A stretch of DNA of 64,000 nucleotides, taken from positions 1,656,207 through 1,720,206 of the forward strand of contig NZ_CP031222.1 in assembly GCF_003351745.1 (NCBI RefSeq). Reading direction: 5' to 3'. The translations under genes and the position numbers were made by a program. This stretch comes from Aquirhabdus parva. GTDB lineage: Bacteria; Pseudomonadota; Gammaproteobacteria; Pseudomonadales; Moraxellaceae. Under the pieces are notes generated by a model. That model worked only from the letters and a program-made list of their open reading frames with translations. It had not been told where the DNA came from and did not search any database. Below are positions 1 to 9,100 of the stretch, piece after piece. Position 1 is the stretch's first letter. Each line of letters begins with the position of its first letter.

Positions 1-212
1 ACCCGCCAACCTTGCGCACGCAAGAAACGAACCATGTAATCAAAAGAGACCATGACGCGAGCGTGTCCGATATGGCAATAGTCATAAACGGTCATACCAC
101 AAACATACAACCCAATCTCGCCTGAAACACGCGGTACAAATACTTCTTTGCGTCGTGTTTCTGAGTTATGGAGAACTAACGAGGTTAAGGGCTGAGCAGT
201 TGCGGTGGTCAT
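1..212 (-). CDS. cysS: Cysteinyl-tRNA synthetase, N-terminal fragment
   Basis: This is the first 70 codons of a class I aminoacyl-tRNA synthetase that charges tRNA-Cys; the rest lies beyond the left edge. Translation of the minus strand from ATG at 212 gives a protein containing [18 protein letters not shown]. That stretch holds the catalytic-site Cys (a zinc ligand in the family) and the HIGH nucleotide-binding signature. The start is supported by AAAGGA a few bases upstream of the ATG on the minus strand. The gene is divergent from kdsD. The identification rests on the very characteristic N-terminal block and is firm despite the short length. Confidence 0.93.
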   Translation of the reverse strand, partial: MTTATAQPLTSLVLHNSETRRKEVFVPRVSGEIGLYVCGMTVYDYCHIGHARVMVSFDYMVRFLRAQGWR

Positions 213-509
213 GAAACATCCTTTAAAGAATAAAAAGAAAAAAACAGGGGGCAAGCTACAAGATAAAGGCTTTAAATAAAAGCTCTTGTAATAAAGTAAC
301 ATATCTTAAAGTATGAAGGTACGTGTAAAACAGCACGATTTGCCACGAAATGGCACCAAAAAATAAAGCCAACAAATTCTGGCTTTATTAAAAGTATGAA
401 CACGTTGACAATTAAGGTATAAGCGCTGCGTAAATGACTGTAGAATCACTTTGCGTGCACGGCACTGTTTTTGCCATAATGGCGTATATCTATATCAATC
501 ATCTGGAAC
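213..509. promoter_or_regulatory. Divergent cysS/kdsD intergenic region with candidate kdsD promoter
   Basis: About 300 bp separate cysS and kdsD. A possible sigma70 promoter reading rightwards is TTGCGT at 451-456 and CATAAT at 475-480, with an 18-bp spacer. A second -35-like TTGACA at 405-410 has no good -10 at the right distance. No small gene or RNA gene is recognisable here. The promoter call is by eye only. Confidence 0.3.
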
Positions 510-1535
510 TTGTTTGTGAACTCGGTTAACCCAATGCCTATTACATTAAAACCAGCACCTAAAAGTTTATTGGATTCTGCATTTGCAACGATTGCAACAG
601 AACAACATGCGATTGATGTTCTTAAAGGCGAGTTAGATGAGCGCTTTGAAAAAGCGTGTCATGTTCTATTAGCATGTACAGGTAAAGTGGTCGTGACCGG
701 CATGGGCAAGTCTGGCCATATCGCACGAAAAATCGCGGCAACATTTGCATCAACAGGAACCCCCGCATTTTTTATGCATCCTGGCGAAGCCAGTCACGGC
801 GATCTGGGTATGTTAACCAAAAATGATGTCTTAATCGCCATTTCAAATTCTGGTGAAAGCACTGAGATTTTAACGCTACTTCCTGTTGTAAAGCGTCATC
901 AAATTACCTTAATTACCATCACCCGTAATCAAAAATCAACCATGGCACGTTTAGCCGATATTGCTCTAACATCTGGCGAAAGCAATGAGGCGTGCCCACT
1001 CGGTCTTGCTCCGACCTCAAGTACAACCACAGCGCTAGTTTTAGGTGATGCCTTAGCCGTTGCGCTTCTTGATATTCGCGGTTTTACTGCAGATGATTTT
1101 GCACTATCTCATCCAGGCGGTGCATTAGGACGCCGACTGTTAACACGGGTCTCCGATATCATGCATCACGGCGATATGATACCCATGGTGACGACAGGAA
1201 CCTCCCTTGCAGACTCTCTGCTTGAGATGACCAAAAAGGGGCTAGGAATGACTGCGGTTGTTGACGAGACATCTAAACACCTACTTGGATTATTCACTGA
1301 CGGTGATTTACGCCGTGTACTTAAGCAGTCCGCATTGTCACATGATTTATTAGATCAGCCGATCGAAAAGCTCATGACTAAAAACCCCATTACCGTAACT
1401 GCCCAAATTCTTGCTGCTGAAGCGCTTGCTATCATGGAGAAGCGTAAAATTAACAGTATCCTTGTGCTCGATGATGATCGCCAATTGGTCGGTGCACTCA
1501 ATATGCATGATTTGCTGCAAGCTGGGGTAATGTAA
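510..1535 (+). CDS. kdsD: Arabinose-5-phosphate isomerase
   Basis: KdsD interconverts ribulose 5-phosphate and arabinose 5-phosphate, the first step towards Kdo in the LPS inner core. The protein has an N-terminal SIS sugar-isomerase domain with GMGKSGHIARK, the phosphate-binding SNSGES near residue 113 and the block EACPLGLAPTSSTT. Two CBS domains follow, from about residue 215 to the C terminus. The length matches the family (about 325-330 residues). The start is not settled: TTG 510, GTG 516 and ATG 534 are all in frame, and TGGA at 504-507 is best spaced for GTG 516. The TAA stop is followed directly by the kdsC ATG, so the genes are co-transcribed and probably translationally coupled. 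Confidence 0.95.
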   Translation: MFVNSVNPMPITLKPAPKSLLDSAFATIATEQHAIDVLKGELDERFEKACHVLLACTGKVVVTGMGKSGHIARKIAATFASTGTPAFFMHPGEASHGDLGMLTKNDVLIAISNSGESTEILTLLPVVKRHQITLITITRNQKSTMARLADIALTSGESNEACPLGLAPTSSTTTALVLGDALAVALLDIRGFTADDFALSHPGGALGRRLLTRVSDIMHHGDMIPMVTTGTSLADSLLEMTKKGLGMTAVVDETSKHLLGLFTDGDLRRVLKQSALSHDLLDQPIEKLMTKNPITVTAQILAAEALAIMEKRKINSILVLDDDRQLVGALNMHDLLQAGVM

Positions 1536-2117
1536 ATGGCATCGTATAGTGTCCAAGAGCGTGCAAAACAAATTCGTTTATTTGTCCTTGATGTTGATGG
1601 TATTTTTAGTGATGGGCGGTTAACGTTCACCAATAGTGGCGAAGAGCTCAAATCTTTTGATGTTCAGGATGGCTTTGGGATCAAATGTATTCAGGATGCT
1701 GGCATCATTGTTGGCGTTATCACTGGGCGTTCGAGCAATATTGTCCAAAATCGTATGCAAGCTTTAGGCATTACCCATATTATTCAAGGCCGAGAGGATA
1801 AAGGCGTTGCTCTACGCACACTTTGCCAAGAACTAAATATTGACTTACTTGAGACGGCTTATATGGGTGATGACTGGCCCGATTTAACGGCGCTCGGTTT
1901 AGTCGGTTTAGCTTTAACTGCTCCAAATGCACATGCCGAAGTTCGAAAACGTGCACATTTCGTGACACAAAACCGAGGTGGTCAAGGAGCTGTACGTGAA
2001 GTTTGTGATTTACTACTTCAAGCTCAAGGTCATTACGACGATTTACTGACGCACTACACACGCTCATTTGCGATCCATCATACTTCCAAGCACTCACTCG
2101 CTAAGAGTAAATCATGA
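1536..2117 (+). CDS. kdsC: 3-deoxy-D-manno-octulosonate 8-phosphate phosphatase
   Basis: KdsC hydrolyses Kdo 8-phosphate to Kdo, two steps after KdsD in the same cytoplasmic pathway. It is a small C0-type HAD phosphatase without a cap domain. Motif I is LDVDGIFSDG, with nucleophile Asp19 and Asp21. The metal-binding motif MGDDWPDL is at about 110-117. The family's C-terminal NRGGQGAVREVCDLLL is present. Its 193 residues fit the usual 180-190, with a few extra basic residues at the end. The ATG abuts the kdsD stop, and the gene overlaps lptC by 4 bp (ATGA). Confidence 0.95.
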   Translation: MASYSVQERAKQIRLFVLDVDGIFSDGRLTFTNSGEELKSFDVQDGFGIKCIQDAGIIVGVITGRSSNIVQNRMQALGITHIIQGREDKGVALRTLCQELNIDLLETAYMGDDWPDLTALGLVGLALTAPNAHAEVRKRAHFVTQNRGGQGAVREVCDLLLQAQGHYDDLLTHYTRSFAIHHTSKHSLAKSKS

Positions 2118-2671
2118 GTACTCGAATTCTTTACTTGATTGCATTGATTTTTATGGCTGCATCCGTACTTTTTTATTCATTAAATCGCGAAAAAGTACAA
2201 AAGCAAGTAGCGACACATTCTGACATCGACTTTTCAGCCAGTACCATCAATGCACGTCAAACTGATGAGCAAGGTCAAATACAGAATCAATTACAAGCGG
2301 ATGCTTTAAGACACTACCCTGATGGCGATCGCATGGAACTCGATCAAATTACGTCGACTTGGTATAAGGGCGGCTTACCACAAACCACCTTAAATGCGGA
2401 TAAAGGCGTGAGCTTTCAAAATAATGACAAAGTCGTACTCACCGGTAATGTACATGTGCAACAATTGGCAAAAGACGGTAAAGCGCCTACTGATTTGTAT
2501 ACCACAGTCATGAATGGTTACCCAAAGACCAAGCAAGTAGATACGGATCAAGTCGTCACGATAAAAAGTGCTCAATCTAATCTCGTCTCACAAGGCGTTC
2601 GCGCTGACCTCAATATAGGTCAATACGAATTTTTCAAATTAAGAGGAATTTATGCAACTCCCCGTCCGTAG
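2114..2671 (+). CDS. lptC: LPS export system protein LptC
   Basis: LptC is the bitopic inner-membrane component of the Lpt bridge. It takes LPS from LptB2FG and hands it to periplasmic LptA. The 185-residue product has one N-terminal membrane segment (about residues 5-22) and no cleavable signal. The rest is a beta-rich periplasmic domain with the LptC features NADKGVSFQNNDKVVLTGNVHVQQ and the family-like VTIKSAQSNLVSQGV near the end. The start overlaps the kdsC stop by 4 bp, and the 3' end overlaps lptA by 20 bp. Assignment rests on these features and on the conserved kdsC-lptC-lptA-lptB order. Confidence 0.9.
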   Translation: MSTRILYLIALIFMAASVLFYSLNREKVQKQVATHSDIDFSASTINARQTDEQGQIQNQLQADALRHYPDGDRMELDQITSTWYKGGLPQTTLNADKGVSFQNNDKVVLTGNVHVQQLAKDGKAPTDLYTTVMNGYPKTKQVDTDQVVTIKSAQSNLVSQGVRADLNIGQYEFFKLRGIYATPRP

Positions 2672-3221
2672 ATTTGTATCCGAAGTTCAGTTAACAATAC
2701 CGCGCATATTGCTGAGCAGTGTTGGCATATTTGCGTCATTTTTAATCAGTCAATATGTTTATGCTCTTGAAAGTGACCATGATCAACCTGTCCACCTTGA
2801 GGCGGATCGTGCGGTGTATAACCAACAAACAGGCGTGACTGTTTATACTGGTAATGTCGTGATCACTCAAGGGACCATTCGCTTACAAGCTGATTCAGTA
2901 ATTGCAAATCTTGATCAAAATAAGTCCATCAAAGATGTCACCGCGACTGGAAAGCCAGCTAAATTCCAACAAAAAATTAATCCTGATAAGGGGATCGTGT
3001 ATGGAGAAGGCGATCAGGTGTTTTATGATGCAAAATCTTCTCAAGTCACATTAACTGGAAATGCCAAATTGAATCAAGATGGTTCAAGCTTTGTTGGCAA
3101 TACTTTACGCTACGGTATGACTCAAGGGGATATCGAAGGGAATGGTAATGCACAACAGCGAGTCCAAATGGTCATTCCTCCTAGTGCGACACGGACCCCC
3201 TCCAGTGTGAAATCAAAATAA
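2652..3221 (+). CDS. lptA: LPS transport periplasmic protein LptA
   Basis: LptA polymerises across the periplasm to carry LPS from LptC to LptD. The 189-residue precursor has a signal peptide ending near VYALES (about residue 38-40). An OstA/LptA beta-jellyroll domain follows, with the characteristic stretches VHLEADRAVYNQQTG and VYTGNVVITQGTIRLQAD. The start is fixed by GAGGAA just upstream of ATG 2652, inside the end of lptC, so translation is coupled. A 110-bp gap with a possible weak hairpin separates it from lptB. Confidence 0.92.
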   Translation: MQLPVRRFVSEVQLTIPRILLSSVGIFASFLISQYVYALESDHDQPVHLEADRAVYNQQTGVTVYTGNVVITQGTIRLQADSVIANLDQNKSIKDVTATGKPAKFQQKINPDKGIVYGEGDQVFYDAKSSQVTLTGNAKLNQDGSSFVGNTLRYGMTQGDIEGNGNAQQRVQMVIPPSATRTPSSVKSK

Positions 3222-3273
3222 GACCTTCTCAATCATGTTTTGAGAGGTTTATAATTTATTTATGAAAATAGAT

Positions 3274-3296
3274 GCTTACATTTTTTTACTGTAAGC
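3274..3296. repeat. Inverted repeat between lptA and lptB
   Basis: Seven-base arms GCTTACA (3274-3280) and TGTAAGC (3290-3296) flank a 9-base loop made mostly of T. It sits 36 bp before the lptB start. It could be an operator or a weak attenuating hairpin in the lptA-lptB gap. No T-run follows, so it is not a normal terminator. Confidence 0.35.
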
Positions 3297-3331
3297 CATT
3301 AGGCACAGAGCTCTTACTATAGGTTTTAATC

Positions 3332-4105
3332 ATGCCCTCCGAAATGGAAACAAAGCAGCCTGCATCAGCAATCGTGCATAAAGTATTAACGATTGAAAAT
3401 CTCGCTAAAAGCTATGATAAACGTCAGGTTGTGCGTGATGTTTCTTTTCAACTGACCAGTGGTCAAATTGTTGGGCTTTTGGGACCGAATGGTGCTGGCA
3501 AAACAACCAGTTTCTATATGCTGGTTGGTCTCGTGCAAATGGATCGCGGACGCATCTTCCTCGATGATAAAGATTTATCTTCTTTAGCCATGCATGAACG
3601 TGCTAGGCGCGGTATTGGCTACCTGCCCCAAGAACCTTCAATTTTTCGCAAGCTGTCAATTGCTGATAACATCATGGCAGTTCTGGAAACCCGTGATGAA
3701 TTGAGTAAAGCCCAGCGTAAGGAACGTTTAGAGGCTCTTCTTGAAGAGTTCCACATTACGCATATACGCAACTCACTGGGCATGAGTGTTTCTGGTGGTG
3801 AGCGTCGACGTGCAGAAATTGCACGGGCTTTGGCTTTGGATCCTACATTTATTTTGTTGGATGAACCTTTTGCTGGGGTTGACCCTATTTCAGTTGCCGA
3901 CATTAAAAAGATTATTCAGGGTCTGAAGTGCCGTGGCATCGGTGTACTTATAACTGACCATAACGTACGGGATACGCTTGCGATTTGCGAAAAAGCATAT
4001 ATCGTTAGTGAAGGCGCAGTGATTGCCGAAGGCTCTCCGGAAGAAGTCTTATCCAATGAGCTTGTTCGTCAAGTTTATCTGGGTGATGACTTTAAGCTGG
4101 TCTGA
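3332..4105 (+). CDS. lptB: LPS export ABC transporter ATPase LptB
   Basis: LptB is the cytoplasmic ATPase dimer that powers LPS extraction with LptF and LptG. All ABC motifs are visible: Walker A GPNGAGKT at about 51-58, Q-loop [10 protein letters not shown], signature VSGGERRR at about 153, Walker [14 protein letters not shown] with its catalytic Glu near 178, and the H-loop LITDHNVRD. The product has about 20 more N-terminal residues than E. coli LptB. An in-frame ATG at 3344 would trim only a few, so the extension seems real but poorly conserved. A clear terminator follows at 4163-4191. Confidence 0.96.
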   Translation: MPSEMETKQPASAIVHKVLTIENLAKSYDKRQVVRDVSFQLTSGQIVGLLGPNGAGKTTSFYMLVGLVQMDRGRIFLDDKDLSSLAMHERARRGIGYLPQEPSIFRKLSIADNIMAVLETRDELSKAQRKERLEALLEEFHITHIRNSLGMSVSGGERRRAEIARALALDPTFILLDEPFAGVDPISVADIKKIIQGLKCRGIGVLITDHNVRDTLAICEKAYIVSEGAVIAEGSPEEVLSNELVRQVYLGDDFKLV

Positions 4106-4162
4106 CTATGGATAGTTTTAATCACTAGACATAAATACATCTCATTACAAAATATCAATTGA

Positions 4163-4191
4163 ATCATGACGGTAAAGGTCATGATTTTTTT
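4163..4191 (+). terminator. Rho-independent terminator of the kds-lpt genes
   Basis: A perfect 8-bp stem, ATCATGAC at 4163-4170 and GTCATGAT at 4178-4185, has a 7-base loop and runs straight into seven T residues. It lies 57 bp after the lptB stop. Confidence 0.85.
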
Positions 4192-4315
4192 ATTGTTTAT
4201 GGCTATTCTGTTTAATTAATTTCAATAGATGTTTTAAAATTATTGAAGCATTAATACGTTATATTTTTCGCAAGTTTCAAAATAATTTTCATTATTCAAA
4301 AATATGGATGATCAC

Positions 4316-5158
4316 ATGGGCGCACTCACTATGACTTTTAAATCAAATACTCTCCTCATGACTCGCATAACGCTGCTTGCTGGTCTATGTGTAATAACGG
4401 CTCCAGTATTTGCAGATAACACTGAAACCATCAATGCCATTGGACAAGTTGCAACGGCAATGGGTGCTCAAGGCGGAAACAATAGTGGAACCTATAATCA
4501 GATTGGGCAAATTGCTGGTGCATTCGGTGGACAACAAGGTGCAGCAAATTCGACATCCCCATCTAATAGCGGTGGGCTTGGTCAGCTTGGACAATATGCC
4601 GGTGCATTAGGTCTTGGCGGAGCAGCAACTACAAATACAAGTCTGACGACTCAACCTGTACTGTATTCTGATAATGATCTCAAAGGTATGGATTGTTTAG
4701 GGTTAGAGCTGGCTTCAACACGAACTAATAATGCAATCAATAAAACCAAAGCTAATGCTACTGACTTACTTGCGACAGTAAAACAGGAACAAGGTCAGCA
4801 AAAAAGCCAAGCCAGTGCTGCCGCTGATATTGGTGCATTGATACTTGCTCAGCGCGGTGGAAAGACTGGCGAATATGCCAAGCTTTATCAGAATATGAAA
4901 GGTGATCCCAATGCAAATAGCAACGCATTAGACATCGAGATCAAAAATCTTGAAAAAATGAATGAACAAACGGCTGAGATCAAGGTTTATCAAAAATACA
5001 AAAACTGCCCCGGTTCAACAACCGTAACGCCGACTCCAGCTCCGGCACAAATTGCAGCCCCTGTTGCAGCAGCAGCGACTACTGCTGCAGTTGCTACAAC
5101 AACCACTAAAGCGACTAAGAAGAAAACAAAGAAAAAAGTGGTCAAGAAAACCAGCTAA
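4316..5158 (+). CDS. Exported Ala/Gly/Gln-rich protein with basic tail, function unknown
   Basis: I do not recognise this protein. It has a signal peptide ending near APVFADN. A Gly/Gln/Ser-rich segment follows, with three imperfect repeats of an IGQ-x-A-x-A-x-G type (IGQVATAMG, IGQIAGAFG, LGQYAGALG). A charged, probably helical middle carries two Cys residues (DCLGLE and KNCPG) that could form a disulfide. Next comes a Pro/Ala/Thr linker, and the protein ends in a Lys-rich tail (KKKTKKKVVKKTS). The chosen ATG 4316 has GGA 7 bases upstream; ATG 4304 and ATG 4331 are alternatives. It stands alone between the lptB terminator and a convergent hairpin. A surface or nucleic-acid/polyanion-binding role is conceivable from the tail, but nothing proves it. 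Confidence 0.7.
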   Translation: MGALTMTFKSNTLLMTRITLLAGLCVITAPVFADNTETINAIGQVATAMGAQGGNNSGTYNQIGQIAGAFGGQQGAANSTSPSNSGGLGQLGQYAGALGLGGAATTNTSLTTQPVLYSDNDLKGMDCLGLELASTRTNNAINKTKANATDLLATVKQEQGQQKSQASAAADIGALILAQRGGKTGEYAKLYQNMKGDPNANSNALDIEIKNLEKMNEQTAEIKVYQKYKNCPGSTTVTPTPAPAQIAAPVAAAATTAAVATTTTKATKKKTKKKVVKKTS

Positions 5159-5166
5159 TTAGGTTG

Positions 5167-5198
5167 GTGACCAAGGATGGATAACCATTCTTGGTCAC
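5167..5198. terminator. Convergent hairpin between exported protein and crotonase genes
   Basis: Arms GTGACCAAG (5167-5175) and CTTGGTCAC (5190-5198) continue through a G-T wobble into ATGG/CCAT around an ATAA loop, giving about 14 pairs. It sits between the ends of two convergent genes and probably serves both, although neither side has a strong T-run. Confidence 0.6.
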
Positions 5199-5204
5199 AT
5201 TCTA

Positions 5205-6086
5205 CTACTCCCACCATGGGTAAAATGACGGCATCGCTGAAGCCTTACCAGTAAATTGCGTTTCACGTTTCTCTAAAAATGCTGCTACACCTTCTTTTCC
5301 ATCACCGATACTGCTATAAAACATGGCTAATGAGTCCACGTTATGTGCATCACGGGGATGGGGTGCCGCGCTATTTCGATACATCATCTGACGTACAAGT
5401 GCGGTTGCAATTTGAGATTTTCCAGAAACGATACGACGTGCCAGAGCTTGTGCCTCAATCAACAATTGATCTGCAGGATAAACCGCTTTAACCAAGCGTC
5501 CTGCTAATGCCTCGTGAGCACCAAAAATATCGGCTGTATAAACCCACTCTAAAGCTTGCTGAATACCAACAATGCGCGGTAAGAACCAACTTGAACAGGC
5601 TTCTGAACAAATCCCTAGTTTTCCAAAAACAAAACCAATTTTAGCCTTCTCTGATGCTAAGCGAATATCCATGGCTAAGGTCATGGTCACCCCGACCCCA
5701 ACGGCCGCGCCATTGATTGCCGCAATGACTGGTTTTTTACAGTCATAAATAGACAGTACCACTCTTCCACCCGTATCACGTACACCGTGTTTGATCATGG
5801 GATCTTCACCGCGTTGTTGTAGTTCTTGTAAACTAGGCTGTAGCGATTCATCCAACCCAAAAACATTGCCTTCACGAGTCAGATCCATACCCGCACAAAA
5901 AGCTCGCCCAGAGCCTGTCACTATGACTGCGCCAACCTTATCGTCATCATTGATCCGGGTGAAAAAGTCGATTAACTCATTCGCCATCTCAACTGTGAAA
6001 GAGTTCATTTCCTCAGGACGATTTAAAGTGAGCGTTAAAACTCCCTGATCCAATGCGGTATGTAAGGTGTTGTATTGATAGTCCAT
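5205..6086 (-). CDS. Enoyl-CoA hydratase/isomerase (crotonase) family protein
   Basis: This 293-residue crotonase acts on an acyl-CoA. The oxyanion-hole elements are GRAFCAGMDL and INGAAVGVGVTMTLAMD. At the position of the first hydratase catalytic Glu (Glu144 in rat mitochondrial hydratase) my alignment shows Thr. The segment GICSEACSSWFLPR resembles the catalytic-Glu region of delta3,delta2-enoyl-CoA isomerases (SPEGCSS type). An isomerase or another single-Glu crotonase activity is therefore more likely than classical hydration. The start has a good AGAGGATG upstream. It is the last gene of a minus-strand group after sbcD and sbcC, 35 bp from sbcC, with no obvious functional link to DNA repair. 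Confidence 0.85.
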   Translation of the reverse strand: MDYQYNTLHTALDQGVLTLTLNRPEEMNSFTVEMANELIDFFTRINDDDKVGAVIVTGSGRAFCAGMDLTREGNVFGLDESLQPSLQELQQRGEDPMIKHGVRDTGGRVVLSIYDCKKPVIAAINGAAVGVGVTMTLAMDIRLASEKAKIGFVFGKLGICSEACSSWFLPRIVGIQQALEWVYTADIFGAHEALAGRLVKAVYPADQLLIEAQALARRIVSGKSQIATALVRQMMYRNSAAPHPRDAHNVDSLAMFYSSIGDGKEGVAAFLEKRETQFTGKASAMPSFYPWWE

Positions 6087-6121
6087 ATCATCCTCTAAAT
6101 CGTTATCAGGGTTGAGTGTGA

Positions 6122-9100
6122 TTAAATCACTGTTAATTGGCTTTGGCCATTTCCGAGTTTTTCTACGCGAATTTGTGTAGGGATACGTTCATGCATTTCT
6201 TGTACATGGGTAATCACGGTTACAACTCGACCCTGACCTTGCAAACGGTCTAGGGCATCCATGACAACTTGTAGCGACTCTGGGTCAAGTGTACCAAATC
6301 CCTCATCAATAAAGAGTGACTCAATACGTAACCGTCCAGAGGCCATTGCCGCCAGTCCAAGTGCCAAAGCTAATGAGACAAGAAAAGACTCGCCACCTGA
6401 AAGAGAATGCACTGAGCGGCGTTCATCCCCCATATCCATGTCAATGACCAACAGCCCCAAAGAATCTGCAGCACGAATAAGCTGATAACGACGACTAAGC
6501 TGTTCAAGTTGCTGGTTAGCTTCTTCAAGTAATAAGTCTAAATAATAACCTTGGGCGATTTTCTGAAAAACTTTGCCATCTGCATTCGCGATGGGACTGG
6601 CCATACGATCAACACGTAAATATGCTGCGTAGGCATGATCTAATTCTTGCTGTAAATCCAGAGCTTTTTCTTTGCGCTCATTGTCTTGAGAGATCTGAAG
6701 TTGGAGTGAGATCCAGTCATTTTGCACTTGCTCAAGCTGGTGACTATTGTCTGAAATCTTTAGACTGATCTCAGACGCCAATATCATAGTCGATGCTGGT
6801 TTTATAACGTTAGATGAATCCACATGAGATACTTGAGATCTTTGATCATCGGGACTAGGTGGTATCTGCAATTGATGATGTTCAAGTTGTGTCTGATGTT
6901 CAGTTAGACGCGTTTGGGCTTCAATCAGTTGATGTTGCACCTGTTCAATTTGTTGTTTGATTAACTGCTCGTCATCATTTGAAACCGCCAGCAATTCATG
7001 TAGCAGCTCTTCAGAGTGAATGGGCTGAGATTGGTACCACAAATTAATTTTTGTGGTTAATTCGGTATTTTCGTGCTCTTCCAAGCTTTGTTGTTGTTCT
7101 GCATGCTCAATAGTGCTTGTGAGTTTATGCAGTTCGGGATTAATGAGATCAATTTGATCTTGCATAGACCGCAGGGTATTTTGCGCATTTGTGAGCTGGC
7201 TATCAAAGCAGGTTTGCCAATCCAGTGAACTCTTAATGACATCTCCAAAAGTTGAAGTCGCTTCAGACAGCAGGTCTTTGAACTGTGATTGGATCGCTGT
7301 GAGTGCGTGAGAAAGCTTTTGTAATGAAACTTCTAATTCATGGTGTTTAGCTTGCTCTTGAGATTGTTTGAGCTTCAGAAGCTGATCCGCCTGCTGTAAA
7401 GCCATGATTTCATTTTGCAAACGTTGTTGAGTCGCCAATTGGTTTAGACGATTAGTCATGTGCCTTTCTAGAAAAAGCAGCGTTTCACTTTTGTTTTCCT
7501 GCCACTTGTTCTGTATATCGGGATCAAAACAAGGTAAGAAGTATTGCTCAGTTTTATCAAGTATTGATTTTAATTGATTTTGTTGATCGACCGCACTCTG
7601 CCAAACCTGCTGAAGTTGAGATTGCCGATGACGTGCTTGATCGATTTGTTTAATCAGATTTTGTTCAATCTCTTGCAACGCTTCAAGCCCGGTAATGCTA
7701 GTTTGTATCGTTTTTTCACTCGTCTGATTTTCCGTAATTTTCTGTACGAGCCACGCCTGACGAGCGGAGTCGTCTTGTGAGAATGAGCGCAGTTCAGTTG
7801 CAAAAGGCAGTTGAAGCATCACCCCCTTTATTGATCTTTCTTCAGCGACGCGTTGCTGTAATTCGACTGAGCGTAGATCAATTTCTTGATTCAATAATTT
7901 CAGTTCCGTTGTCGTCGCTTGATGGAGACTCTGAGCATCAAGAAGCGCAGTTCTGGCCATTTTTTCTTGTTGCTCATCATCATGCTTTAATGCATCAAAC
8001 AGGTGTTCAGCTATAGAAAAAGGATGCTCTGTACTCCCGCAAACAGGACAGGGATGATCAGGAAGGAGTTGATTGCGTAATGTTTCGACATTTTTATGGC
8101 GCAATAAACGCTGATTAGAGAGTACTTTCAGCAAGGCATTTAGCTCAAGTTCTGCGTGCTGTACACTTTTCTGTGTATGAACAAGATTCTGTGTTAATCC
8201 GGTTTGATGCTCAAGGGCTGTTTTCTGCTTTAAATTTAAGTCCGTGACGATTTTTAAAATGTGCCGATAATCTTGATACTTTTGCGCAAGAACATGGAGC
8301 TCAGAGTCGGTCTGACGACATATCATCAGATCCTTCTTAAGTGATTGCAATTTATCGCTTTTATTAGTTGCATTTCCATAATGCTGCTGATGCTGCTCTA
8401 AATCTGATGAAAGCACTTGAAGTAAAGAGGTCGCTTCGCTGAGTTCGTGATGCTGTTTAGGGATATGACTTTCTAATTGGTTTAACTGTTGCGTATAGCG
8501 CTCTGCATCACGCATACGATCGAGTTGTGATAGCCATTGATCTTCAAGTGCTGCTAAATATTGAGTAGTTTGTAATTGCAGACCAATTTTTTGTAATTGA
8601 TCTAAAGTATTATTTTGTTGCTGAGTATTGTTCAGGAGCGCAAGGGTGGTTATTTGAGCTTGGGTATGATGTTGCTTGATATGCGCTAGCTGTTGAGCTT
8701 GTTCTTCGGAAATGCGTGCAATTTCATGTTCTAAACGCTGTGCATTCATGATCTTTGGCAATGCAAGGGCATGTTTCTGTTGTAGCTCTTGTAAGTGAAG
8801 CGCTGCATCACGTTGCTGGGGTTGCAAGTGTGCAAGTTTTTCCTGTAGAACCTGTACTTGTATTTTTTGTTTTGCCAGGCTTTGGTTCCGTATAGTCATT
8901 CGCTCAATCAAAGTGTTTTTCTGATGAATAAGCGGACGAATTTCCCGAATCTGATCAAGCTGCGTTGCTTTTAGGCGGAGAGGCTCAAGGTTAAGCCAGT
9001 TTTGGGTATGGGTAGCTAAAGACTGCTGACTTTCGTGGATTTGTGTGTCTAACCGAGTTTGAGTCTGATACCACGCTTGTGTTGCATTCAAATAGTTTTG

